Part shown: positions 21,679-32,437 of the stretch, one piece after another
Layout of the letters: every line of letters starts with the position of its first letter
Numbering within the stretch: the first letter of the stretch is position 1
NCBI GenBank assembly: GCA_021307315.1
Contig: JAJSPD010000175.1
Coordinates: 1 to 34,317, forward strand
Direction of reading: 5' to 3'
DNA: 34,317 bases
From: Bisporella sp. PMI_857
Taxonomy: Eukaryota > Ascomycota > Leotiomycetes > Helotiales > Helotiaceae
The notes under the pieces: model-generated
The model's input: the letters and a program-made list of their open reading frames with translations, nothing else
Databases searched by the model: none
Told to the model about the DNA's origin: nothing
Program-made: the position numbers and the translations under genes

Positions 21679-22078
21679 TTTGAGTTAGTTTAAGTTGATT
21701 TGAATAGTCGGATTATATATTTTCCAGGCCGAACTATACTTAATTAGGCATAGCCTAGCCGGAATAATAATTCTTCCGAGAAGTTTCTGCCTTAGGCTAG
21801 AACTTTCTAGATTGTTTTTTTTATTTCTAATTTTTTTATAATAGTAATAACGTATTTATAATACAATTAATCTAATAAAAAATAAGCTTTTATTAATATT
21901 TAGTTTTTAATTTATTTTTATAAAAAAATCTTTATTATTTGAGTTAGTTAAACTTTTTTTAAAGTCAACTCAAATTCAACTCAAACTCAAATTAAAATTA
22001 ATAACTCAAATCAACTCAAATACAAATTAAAGTTGATTTGAGTTAGTTAAACTAAATTGAGTTTTCTTTCTTACACTG

Positions 22079-22086
22079 GCGAATGC
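22079..22086. repeat. Right 8-bp target-site duplication of the hAT-like element
   Basis: GCGAATGC, identical to 18988-18995, directly after the element end TTACACTG. Confidence 0.8.
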
Positions 22087-23472
22087 TGTCTGCCATTTGA
22101 CAGGTCGCAGATTCCCAATATTTGAACTGGTCGGCCAAGTGATATTCTAAGAAACGGACATCAACTGACCGATTGTATACTCTTTTTCGTGGCTAAAGCA
22201 GAAAGCAAGACAACTTGTGTTGATAGATCGGATTCCGCAACACCGAGCGTCATGCTTTAGATACGAACGTAACAAATATGATGGTGGATTTGCGAATTGC
22301 GGAGGTTAGCTCGAAAGCAACAGCGACTCGACCGGGGCTTAATCATTAGCGCTTGACAGTTAATGCAACTCCTATTACAGGTGGCAGATGACACTGCGAT
22401 GGGAAACGGCCGCGGTGGAGATCCGCATTGGAGGGAGGATCTATCAACTAGAAAATCAATTGGGAGGATCTGTTGGCAGTAGAGAAGCGTTCGTGCTTCC
22501 ACGTGATCTAACGTCATGAAGTGGCTACATCTGTAGCACGACAAAGCCAAACACTCCCGGAACCATAGTTTATTGTGCAAGACGGTAGTCCGCATACTTA
22601 GTGGGCCATATCATGATGCCCAAAATTTAGGTTGAAATGCCGACAGCCTCTGTTGCTCTGCAGACAAACCGTCGTGCATCTCACTAGCAGGCAGTGGAAG
22701 AATCGCAGGGGCAAAGCGTTTGTCAGGCAGAATGCATGTAACGAATGTAAGAAAAGGAGGACAAATGTCTGGACACAGTTTTCCATGCTCTACAGTCGGC
22801 TTAATAAGTACAGCGCGATGGAAACTAACTATGTGGAAGGTGCTTAGCACTAAACGTCGAAGCTTGCGATAATGCACTCCCCTGTCCGAGTCAGCAAAGA
22901 GGCCATGCACGTATATATTATAGAACTTAGAGTCCATGTAAAGCATGGCAGTCATGTAATGGATTTATTATCTTCAGAAAACGACCGGGATCTTGTTTTA
23001 AAACACCTGAAAAGGAGAAAGAACCCGAAGAAATATACAACCGCTTGACCGCCCCGCAAGTTTAACAAAATAAAATCAATTCTAGCAAACAGGACTACTC
23101 AGAAAGCCCTCAATATTAGAAGACAAAAGCGGGCTAAACAGCAGACTATTTTAAAAAAGTGATCTATATGGTGCGAACACAAAAGACCAGGCGTGCCAGT
23201 CATGCTGGTTGGGTGGCAAACTCGCTTGCGGGGTACGTTACAATAAATTATCGTATGAATTAAATGCAGGCATTCCGCGAGGCATAAACGCTATTTGCGG
23301 CTGAGTCCGTGCTCGGACGAACTCATTCCCATCTTATTCATCCTTTTGGTGCTATATTACAGCGCTGGGTTTCTTTTTCGCCTTAAGACTATTTCTCCTC
23401 GCGATTCGCCTCGCCAGCGTACAAGACTGACACGTAGGTTTAGACTCACCACGGGACGGGGACCTCGCTAGC
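22087..23472. other. Intergenic region, no intact gene
   Basis: About 1.4 kb between the transposon and the NLR start. Minus-strand frames at 22257-22955 resemble nothing I know. A possible Zn2Cys6 remnant is listed separately. The region just before 23473 is the presumptive NLR promoter; no clear TATA box was seen. Confidence 0.5.
22704..22790 (+). pseudogene. Possible relic of a Zn(II)2Cys6 DNA-binding motif
   Basis: The frame reads NACNECKKRRTN, matching the first half of a fungal zinc cluster (ACxxCxxRRxKC). In another frame SGHSFPCST follows, resembling the usual SGxxPCxxC continuation. A two-base loss would explain the shift, and the last Cys is missing. No downstream regulator domain is visible. 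It may be an eroded transcription-factor start or chance. Confidence 0.27.
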
Positions 23473-26400
23473 ATGGCCGATCCCATCAGCGCCCTTGGGG
23501 TAAGCCTCAACGTCATACAGTTAGTGACTCTCGCCGCCGCTCTAGCTAGCAAAATATGGAAGTTCACGGATGAACGAGCCACATTACCAGAGAACCTGGA
23601 ATCTATAAAGCAACGTCTTGACATTATGATTTTTACCCTGAACGATCTCAATACATCTGACTACTCTGAAGACGCAGCCCATAGCCTCGAAATATTTCTA
23701 GCTGGCATTGACAGGAAACTCACCAAGTTCCAGCAGATGCTAGATGAGTACCTGCCTGCGACAGGTGCGTCAACAATAGAGCGTCTGAAGAAGGGCTTTC
23801 AAAGCCTGGGGAAGGATTCCCGAGTCATGGAGTTCACTGAGCAGTTATCGAAGGATGTCGACCACCTTACTCTATTCATAATGACGCAGGGCCTTAAGAA
23901 GCCCACAAGACAACCAACAAACCATCTTGGCGGCCGCGCCATCTACGAGGTCGCTCGCCGAGGCGTTGCTAAGTTTGTCGGCCGCGAGGAGCACATGGTG
24001 GTTCTCGATGCGGCACTCAACAGTGCTCCACGAGTCGCCGTGCTTCAAGGCATGGGCGGTCAGGGGAAGACACAGATTGCACTCGAGTACTGTCGTCGAG
24101 CTCGGCTCGCGAAGAAGTACAACGCAATCTTGTGGGCGAACGCAAGCTCCGAGCAGAGCTTAAGGGAGAGCTTCGAGTCGTTCTCGGACGCGCTAAAGTT
24201 GGCAGATGACAGTCTCGTCGACTCTGACTCCCGCATTCGCTTCACAAAGAGTATACTCACAGACTGGCCGGAGCCCTGGCTCTTGATCTTAGATAATTTC
24301 GACGACCCTTCAAAGGTCGATATCCGCGAATATATGCCTACGTCAGAGCAAGGATGTATCATCCTCACCGCTAGATCAGGAGAGGTCAGAAAGCTGGGCA
24401 ACCACATCCCAGTTACTGGCATGACTGACGAAGAGGCTCTGGACCTGCTGCTGACATCTGGAAAACTCGATAAGACAGACGAAGCCAATATTACAGAGGG
24501 AGCAACTATTGTCAACCGATTAGGCAACATGCCCCTTGCTGTCGACCTTGCTGGGACCTACCTTGGTGGCAGAGCCGGGCTTGTGCGAGTGCAAGACTTC
24601 TTAGCTCGGTATAATGCGCAAGCGGAGGTAATCATGCAGATCCTGCCGGGAGTTTCAGATTACTCAATCGATATGCGGCAGAATGGCACGAGCATTTTCG
24701 CAACTTGGGAATTGATGGTGCAACTCCTCGAGCCACACACTGAACTTGGAGCACAAAAGCTTGCCTTCCTCAATGTCCTTGGGTTCTTTAACAGCAAGGA
24801 TATTTCGGAGGAGATATTCCGCATATACTACATGCAGAAAAAAAAAACGGAGGAGTTGCCGAAGTGGTTTCATTTATTCATTGACAACCGTGAAGAATGG
24901 AGTTCGCCTGCCTTCGAAGACTTTGTCGCTCAGCTGGGAACGATGAGTCTAGTAGAGCATCCCTCGCGCAATGACGCCGGGCACGTTCAGTTTTCTATCC
25001 ACCCACTCATCAGCGACTGGCTGAGAATTCGTCAAATGCGTGGAACCAGCAACCTCGGTCTTGAGAACTACCAGCTGTCCGCTAAGATGCTTGCCTGTTA
25101 CATTACTTCTAAATATGTTGAATTTCTCCTGCAGCCCGGTTTCAGGATGCCTTTTAGGGAGCAAAACTCCTTGACCTCACATTTGCTCTTCCGAGAAAGC
25201 TTTCGTGACTCCTTCCAGGACTCCTTCCAGAGTCGCACACCCATCTTTTTCGGCGACTCAGAGCCTATGCACTGCGTTGAACTCGTCTTTATCATGTATC
25301 TCTATGACGTGGGCTTCAGCACCGATTCGCTAAGGATTGCTGAAAGACTATGGGATAGTTGCGGTATAAGCACCATACAAACTCGGCGCGTGAAGAGGGC
25401 GACAGGTGCGTACTTGTGGCACAATCGTTGCACGATACACAGCCACGCTGCCGCCGAGAAACGCATGAGAGAGGTGGCCGAGTTCTGGTCACAGGCGCTT
25501 GGCCCCGCGCACTCATTCACTCTGGAGGCCGAATACTATGTAGCGGCGTCGCTGAGTTACCTTGGCGACATGGATGGAGCAGCTAAATTGTATAGGGGCA
25601 TCGTTAGTCATGCCGACTCCGACGAGTGGAAACAGTCTTGCGAGCAAAACGTATGGTTTCCTCGTCCAGAGTGGTCTCTTGTCGAACTGATATACGTGCT
25701 TGGCGCCCAGCGATCTCCAAACATAAAGGCCGAGGTGCCAGCCGTCATAGACAAAGTACTGTGGTAGAGTGAATGTTCAAGGAGCAAAAAGCTGGTTTGG
25801 TATTGAAGTCCCAAAAGGAGTTTATATACAGCTGTACAAGTCATGTGCCAGCCTAACACCTGACAAAGCCACCACCTGACAAAGCCACCATTTGACACCC
25901 TGACATAACCCCACTACAGTACTAGACATGCGAGCGAAATCTCCCACTGTACGGTACGGGTCTACTCAATGGAATTGGAGGTGCTATAGCATGATGATCA
26001 AGACCCTTGAAGATAAGGCCGTTAGCTCGAGTATATCCTGGGAGCTCCTCACAATCATAGAGAAAGTCTGGGGAAAGACACATAGTAACTACTTCCTTGC
26101 ACAGGTTGCCGTTATGGAAGCGTTGTTGGACCGTGAAACCGAGGCTTCGTCAGAGCGCATCCTGGCGCATTTACTACGAAGCGTGGAGAGAACGCAATTC
26201 TCTCGCAGCTATCGGCACCTGCTCTGGGGACTTCAAAATCTCAGCCAGCTGCTGTTAACAAGAAACAAGCTAGCGGACGCCGAACAAGTCCTTGGCCAGA
26301 TGCTGGATGTCTACAAAGATCTTCCTCATGCCACTAGCGTCCAAGACTCGGTGTTGAAGGATATGGGTCGCTACTTATATCTTCAGGGTAGAGCCGACCG

Positions 26401-27334
26401 GGCTAATGAGGCGCTTGCGCTCGTCTCTTCGCCAGGTTTGGACGTCTTGATCCTTCGCGCGCTCGCTAAATACAAGATTGGCACACAGGAAGAACTTGAG
26501 GAAGCAAGCACTATCCTTGAGAAGGCTCTCGACTATTTCAGGATAGAAAATGAGGAGCGTGGCCTAGTTGATGTAACTCCTTCTGAAGGCTTCTCCCTAG
26601 AAATGATGCTTACAGGCGCTGACGATTCTGCTCCGCGAAGCAAGTACAAGTTGGACGTGAATGGGAGTATATCAATTGAAGTGTCGGTGCTGCTCGGGCT
26701 TTGCAAACTCAGAACTGGCGATTTTGTGAGTGGCCGGCATAGTATCTCCGACGGTGAGAAGGCATTTGAGGACGATGGAGGCCTGGAGGGCGGCCTCACC
26801 GAAGATCTTGGCACTTTTATCGCCGATCGCGTTCAGGAGCTCCTTGAAGCGCTCCAGGCGCCGAAGGCGAGCCCACTCGACAGTTTGACAACAGAAGAAG
26901 TCGACGGTTTGCTCGAGTGGACCATCACACAAGTCACGAAGCACCTCACCAACGATGAACTTTTGCATCGGCTCAAAGGCCTGGCTAAGGATATGCGCAG
27001 CGTTAACGACAATCAGCACGGCCACAATAACGAGCTGCCTGACGACTTATCAGTACTCTACGACTACGGCGGTAGCGGGGAAAAGAAATCGAAATTGACA
27101 CGCCTTGCTAGGACTATCCTCAGCTCCAGCTCGTTATCTAAGAAAAACGGCGCGAAGGAAGAAGACCCAAACCGCTTAGGCAGCTTCTCCTCGGATGCTA
27201 TCACGTTGACGCCGAGCCGCACTTCGACAATGAAGCCACTGTCGGAAGGACCGGGGAAAATGAAGTCGGCAGATATATTGTTAACTTCAGCGCAGTACCA
27301 TGTGCCTGGGGAGATGCCGCCGGGAGAAGTTTGA
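23473..27334 (+). CDS. NLR/STAND protein: fungal STAND N-terminal domain, NB-ARC, TPR-like repeats
   Basis: Likely a cytoplasmic nucleotide-switch receptor of the kind used in fungal non-self recognition. Residues 1-140 begin MADPISALGVSLNVIQLV, the typical start of the fungal STAND N-terminal (Helo-like) domain. FVGRE then leads into the NB-ARC: P-loop GMGGQGKTQIA, Walker B PWLLILDNFDD, CIILTAR, and the GNMPLAVDLAG (GxP) motif. The remainder is helical with TPR-like repeats (for example EFWSQALGPAHSFTLEAEYY and NLSQLLLTRNKLADAEQVLG). The first frame stops at 25767 and a 468-codon frame starts by 25928. I join them through a proposed intron 25764-25980 (GTAGAG donor), which rebuilds KVLW-CYSMMIK and gives about 1,214 aa. 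The acceptor is uncertain: 25989 also keeps frame. The alternatives are two adjacent genes or a gene broken by mutation. The C-terminus is Ser-rich and low in structure. Confidence 0.85.
25858..25889 (+). repeat. Two perfect 16-bp tandem copies between the NLR halves
   Basis: ACCTGACAAAGCCACC occurs twice in direct succession, with a partial third copy after it. It lies within the proposed 217-bp intron, unusually long for this window. Confidence 0.8.
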
Positions 27335-27968
27335 ATTTCACACAAAAAATTGGTTATGAAATGCGACACCTGGTGCATTTTATTCCTTAGGCTCGCTCGC
27401 CTGCGTCGTGTTGCGGCTTATAAGTCTTGGAGAGAAATGGTAGAAGATCCTGCCGAATAGGTTAAGTCTGGACAGTAGTAGGTGTATTACATGTCATGGT
27501 AGATCCCGGTAACTAGTAGGAATACTATTTGAGTTGCGCAAGAAGCTCCTATCTACCTAGAAATTATGCTTTACCTATAGAGGCTTCGTGGAAGCTGAGA
27601 ATCCGAGGCTCCATGAGATCCAATAGTTCCACACCGGACTCCCTCCAAGTGTTTTTTTGTAAGCGAACTTACTGAGCCTCAGGGCCTAGGGGTGTTGCTA
27701 CCTCGTAACATCTTAACCACTCATGTACAAGTTTCCCACCTTCCAGTTGATCCTCGCAAGATATCAAATCTCCTGTAGTACAATACAAGTGCCAAGGCTC
27801 ATCTATAAGTAAAGCCAAATGTGGAGCAAATCATGGCCTCATCACAAGAGCTGGACAAGCTCCGTCGAAGGGGTCTCAAAACTCGACGTGGACGCTTGAC
27901 GATGTCTTTGAGATATATCAAGATTTGCATCACAAATCTTTCATCGATTATCGGGGTTGTACTTCGTA
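27335..27968. other. Intergenic region between convergent genes
   Basis: About 630 bp separating the 3' ends of the NLR gene (plus) and the transcription factor gene (minus). No coding or structural signal was recognised; it should hold both polyadenylation regions. Confidence 0.5.
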
Positions 27969-29297
27969 CTACTCCGAAGGCTGCTGCACAGCCCATGCAA
28001 TCCAAGGCTTCCACTTCTTGTCCAACTCGTTGTTTATTGCATCTAGCAAGGTCTCGCCCACTCCCTTGAAATACCAAATGGAATTCACCCTCTTTAAAAG
28101 CACGCAATAATATGCCAACACAACCAACGCCTCCGGCTTCCTCTTGTATAACAATTGCAAAAATTCATCGGTGACAGTACCGGTCCAGAGAAACACCGAC
28201 GATGTAGAAGGTAAAGTGTTGCAGGGGGCGTACGGCAGAGCGGAAACTCTCCTCAATTCTTCCAACGCAACTCGACAGGCCGCCAATTCCGCTTCCTCTT
28301 CAGCAAACACATCATCCTTTGGGGCTAGGATATGATGTAATTTGGCTAGCTCGCCATCGTCGGGATTGGAACTCTTTGAAAATTCACCAGAAGTTTGCGC
28401 AAGCAGAGGGCCGAAGGGTCCATTGACTAAGCCCATCCAGTTCTTCCAAAGTAGAGCAATAAGGCCTCTTATGACAAGGAACCAATGAGGACTCTTACCA
28501 TCGAAATTCGGTATCTTACTACTTTGGCTCCCTCCGGATAAGGAGAGTACATACGGCACAACAAACCAAGAAAAAGCGAACACGGCATGTGTATCGCCAC
28601 TCCCACTTTCTGCAGCGAATCTTCGAAACAATGGGAGGGCGGCTTGCTTAGACATGAAGGCGGATTTCTGCAGTTCAGGTGCGCGTTGGGGTTGAAGGGA
28701 TGCGAGATGGAGTGCGGAGACGGCGAGCAAGCCGTGCATTAAGAAGGCGTGCGAGAAAGCCATTTGTGGGATGGCGACCTGCCATATGGAGACAGCTTTA
28801 GATGTAGCAAGGGTAAAGGATGCTTCTGAGATATAATGATAGAAAAGTTCCAAGCTTTTCAAATCCAAAGTGGCGGGTTGGAGGCCGACGTCAAGTGAGT
28901 GACGATTCCGATCGATGTCTAGAGTCGATTTCAGGGTCTTGACAGTCTTGACAGTCTTGATGCGGAATCGGTGGTCCGCGATTATGATAGGGGTGGTAGA
29001 AAGAAAACTGCACTTGGTACCAAACCTAGTGCAGTTCTGACATTCGGGCTTTTCTTCGCCGCACTATATGTCCCATTCTATCAGCCAAACAGCTTCTACA
29101 AGGTACGAGAGGGTAGTTCCCCAGGAGCCGGGGAGAGGAGCACAAACTTTCACTCGACGACGTTTGCAGTCGCTACAACCTAACCTGGATTTTTTGTGGA
29201 CTTGTCGGATATGCCGGGATCGCTTGAGATGCGAAGAATGATTCCTCTCTTGGCTCTCTTTCGAACATTCTTCTCGTTCGTGTACTTGGTCCCGCAT
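27969..29297 (-). CDS. Zn(II)2Cys6 transcription factor
   Basis: Nuclear sequence-specific regulator; targets unknown. Two minus-strand exons, 29297-29148 and 29063-27969, give about 414 aa. Removing the intron 29064-29147 joins GCSDCKRRRVK to CGEEKPECQNCTRFGTKC, making a complete binuclear zinc cluster with spacing CX2CX6CX6CX2CX6C at about residues 41-68. A basic, Ser-rich leader precedes it. After a Lys/Thr linker, DLKSLELFYHYISEASFTLA opens the fungal-specific domain seen in UPC2/DUF3468-type regulators, and helical segments continue to the end. The acceptor (CTATAG) is good; the donor GTTTGT is acceptable. It is convergent with the NLR gene and tandem with the Frag1/DRAM gene. A short direct repeat (GACAGTCTT) encodes KTVKTVKT in the linker. 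Family certain, subfamily inferred. Confidence 0.9.
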
Positions 29298-30011
29298 GAA
29301 ACTTCTTGGGTGACACGTCTGGTCGAAATCTCGCAGAATGGGTCATGAACAGCTAATACGGACTGGTGGCGATTGTCGATTGCTCAGTTTCAATACCTTT
29401 GGGGGAACTCTTTGGTGGTCCACGGTGGTTGAGAATGCAGGAGGAGGCAGAAAATTGTAGTTCTAAGGGGCTTCTTCTAATACCCTTACTAGCTTGACAT
29501 GCATACGTAACTTGTCTCGTTTGTAGACCACGCCGCTGATGCACCCCTTGGCGTACAGGGATGCTCAGCTTGGACCTTGTGCCAAGGCTTGGGACACTGT
29601 CTTAGTATTTCTTCTAGCCTGTATGATGATGCTAAATATCAGTTCCTACTTTCGTCAATAATGTAGGGGAACTATACTTAGACTACCTATCTCCAACGAA
29701 AAGTCAGGCTTGGCGACCCAAAAACTCCAGACTAACAACCTCCCGCTTCTTCTCACGTATCTATTACCACCGCCACAGTACTAACAGTCTGGGCCACTTG
29801 GAGCAAAATTATCCCTAATTGCACATTGTTAGAATCCACAGAGAGCCCCTTTCAGGTATTTGGAGTTAAAATTATATTCGTTACTGTCACACAATGCCCT
29901 CCAACCTGCCTCTGAATTGCCCTATCCTAGCATGCACCATCCTCGGCCATCTATACCCTCCTTGGCTTTTTATCTAAATATGACTGACCATGAATCGCTG
30001 CTCTTGAAAGA
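29298..30011. other. Intergenic region, transcription-factor promoter
   Basis: About 710 bp upstream of the regulator start and downstream of the Frag1/DRAM stop. No credible gene: a 63-codon minus-strand frame at 29353-29544 and a 74-codon plus-strand frame overlapping 29860-30084 have no recognisable domain. Confidence 0.5.
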
Positions 30012-31148
30012 TCAGGCCATGGATACAACCCGCCCATTATTCGCGGCTCCTATATCAATCCCTCCTCTTCCACTCGCAGAGTAATCGTTGTGCCCCGCCT
30101 CCATTTCTGTTGCTTCGCCTCCGTTCTCAAATTGGCAGGCCATTCGCTTGGTAAAAGCAGCTGGTAGCAGGTCTATGAAGAAAGACAATATGTAAAATGT
30201 GAAGGTGAATGCAATGGCCCATTCGAGACACACGGCAACATTGGCGGTGTCATCGCGGATACCGCAAGCGGCAAAGGCGATAGCGAGACAGATTTCGAGG
30301 AGGATAAAGGAGAGCTTAACCCAGAACGAGACACGGAGTATGCGGTGTTCTCGGTAGTCTATACACCACATTGTTAGTATTATCCTTCGAGTAGGTGTTA
30401 GGAAAAGGTTGGAATGGGAAGACAGACGAATTCCAAGACGCTGATACTCCCAGCAAATAAAGATCGCAGAGAAAATGTATCCCGCCATGAATAGCAGTAA
30501 GAAAACGTTATGTAAGGTTGAGTAGTGATAGCTATCAAAGATACTCAGTAGAATCACTTGGTAGAATTAGGAGTCAGTATTTCCTGGGTTGAAATCGAGG
30601 AAGTCGAGAATACTTACAACCGGACGTTCCCAGGAGAGCGAAGAGAAAGCCCAGTACACTAAGCACCTTCTCGGTAGTAGTAAGATTTCTGGCAAGACGC
30701 CCACGATGCCGTAGCCACCTCTCTGAACTACGAAATGTCAGCATAGGTTATTTCTGTTTGAAGAGGGGGGTTCTAATTTGAACTTCTTCAGCGTGGGATA
30801 TAAAGGTCCACTCGAAGCACTGATTGGAAGAACCCACCGATGTGATACTTACATAAACGATAGGTCAAGAAAGAGGGTAGTCACGCATGACCCTGCGATG
30901 AAGAGAGGTTTCAACTGAAAGGCTCCCACATCTGAGATGAATGGGATGCTTTGGTACGGTTCCATGGAGGGATAACGAGGTTGGTCTCTAGCGAGCCAGT
31001 GGATAAGAAGGCCCATTAACATTCCCAGCCAGCAAAGGCCAGAGATAACGGGGGAAATCTGACAACATTGTTAATACTGGTGTACATTGGAGACAGCAGA
31101 TCCGAAAGACCGGATAGAAGACGTCACCCAGTATGAAATTCTCCACAT
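30012..31148 (-). CDS. Frag1/DRAM/Sfk1 family integral membrane protein
   Basis: Multi-pass membrane protein of the family including yeast Sfk1 (plasma-membrane phosphoinositide and lipid asymmetry) and animal DRAM (autophagy). Five minus-strand exons: 31148-31128, 31058-30853, 30727-30618, 30556-30428 and 30358-30012, giving about 270 aa. The first exon encodes only MWRISYW; joined to ISPVISGLCWLGMLMG it rebuilds the family's N-terminal helix. Later junctions restore LFLDLSFISERWLRHRGR, GTSGLILLSIFD and WEYQRLGIHYREHRILR, the last being a strong family landmark. About six hydrophobic helices are visible, with a polar, Gly-rich cytoplasmic tail. All introns have GT..AG ends (61-125 bp) and phases agree throughout. 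Function in this organism is inferred. Confidence 0.9.
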
Positions 31149-32437
31149 AGCTATGAATTAAAAGTTCTTGAGCTTCCCAAAAGTGATAGCTGATGGTGGA
31201 GGAGGATGAATCGCGTCGATGTCGGAGGTGTACACTGGGTAAGTAGACAATTCCCAACACCAGGTGAGATGAAATCATATTTAAAAAGAACTGGCCGATG
31301 AGTTGCTTAGGTATCACTACGACTGCACCGACGCGTCAAATGTTCTTCAGCAGACACAAAACCGCACTCGTAAGCCAAGATACACAAAAGTCAGCAAAGC
31401 CTCATACAACTCCGCTTTGTACGACCTGCTGCCGGCGAATCAGCACGTTTAGTTGGCTTAAAATCATGATTATATTTGCTTGAAAGCGTATTTCCAGTAT
31501 TCAATTGTGGAAACTTGTAGATACCGAGAAGGCTCAGTGTCGAGAATACTTCGGGTCGCACAGGATGATCCACAATAGGGTACGAGGGTAGAGAGAGTGA
31601 TAATAGGCGGAATTTGATTTCAACCCCACCTTAATTCATAGGCCATATAGTAGTTAGTAGGGGGACGGATCAAACAGTAGCAACATCCTCCAAGATCGGC
31701 CATGGCGTAAGCCATAATCAAGAGATACGTAAAGAAGTTTGAGTTAATGTTATTATTGGTACTTTCCAAATATACTTTTGCGTTATAAGACAACTGCGGT
31801 TTTGCCAATAGAGGATGAACAGCCTCCCTTGACGCGTTAAGGTTTGCTTGGGGTTGTGTCGTCGGTTGTAACCCGAGCCAATAAGAACGCCAGCGCAACG
31901 AGCCGCTTTTCTCCGTACGGTACCACAGTACTCCCCCCCCCTTGCGGTGCCATCCAATTCGAGCCTCTCAACCAGTTCGCTTCCTGAGATCTGGTCCACT
32001 TTTTTACATTCGTTCAGGGGAGGAAGAGTACTGTATGGTCCAATGTTAATCGTGTAATCCTAGCAAGCGTTTACAATTAACGTCGCCGGCCTCCCCCCTT
32101 GCCCTTGCCTTGCGCCATGTTTAGCCCTAGCTGGCAATCTGTAAAGATTCCAACTTACTATACATATGTCTGCCACATCAGGTTTCGTAGATCAAGATTT
32201 AAAAGGTCAAAAGAAGCAACTTCACACGGCCAATAGAAACCAGATAAGAACGAGGCAAAAGTCCTCTCTAATCATACATGGATGTAGATTCCTCACATAA
32301 AGCCTTTCAATTTCGTTCTCGGTTCAGTTCAAGTCAACTCTTCCTTTTCAGATTCTTTCTTCTCAGCCGAACTGTTATAAAGTTCTTTTGGTACAGACTA
32401 CTCCATTCATAGTACGCATACTACCGAAACTCCCACA
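31149..32437. other. Intergenic region between divergent genes
   Basis: About 1.3 kb between the Frag1/DRAM start (minus) and the RTA1 start (plus), so it should carry both promoters. Small frames at 31298-31573 and 31620-31999 match nothing known. A C9 run lies near 31932-31940. TATAAAG at 32376-32382, 56 bp before the RTA1 ATG, is a weak TATA candidate. Confidence 0.5.

Larger units (their letters stand above)
18996..22078. mobile_element. hAT-like DNA transposon (non-autonomous), interrupted by a Mutator-like element
   Basis: The element starts CAGTGTAA and ends TTACACTG, flanked by an exact 8-bp duplication GCGAATGC. An 8-bp duplication and CAGTG ends are hAT superfamily hallmarks. Beyond 8 bp the inverted ends are poor, but both subterminal regions are full of the same motif (AACTCAAA / TTTGAGTT), for example 19012-19092 and 21950-22050. 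Removing the inserted Mutator-like element and one copy of its duplication leaves about 506 bp, too short for a transposase, so it would have depended on an autonomous relative. The remaining sequence is very AT-rich. Known: hAT ends and duplication length. Inferred: the assignment, since no transposase is present. Confidence 0.72.

Noticed and set aside
18996..22078. Single large MULE with CAGTG ends
   Set aside because: The outer duplication is 8 bp while the inner one is exactly 9 bp with its own 73-bp inverted ends, so two nested elements explain the structure better.
22257..22955. Overlapping minus-strand open frames of 62-114 codons
   Set aside because: Low-complexity, Cys/His-rich translations with no consistent domain; not enough to call a gene.
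24060..24530. 156-codon minus-strand open frame
   Set aside because: Antisense to the NB-ARC coding region, whose P-loop and Walker B are clear on the plus strand.
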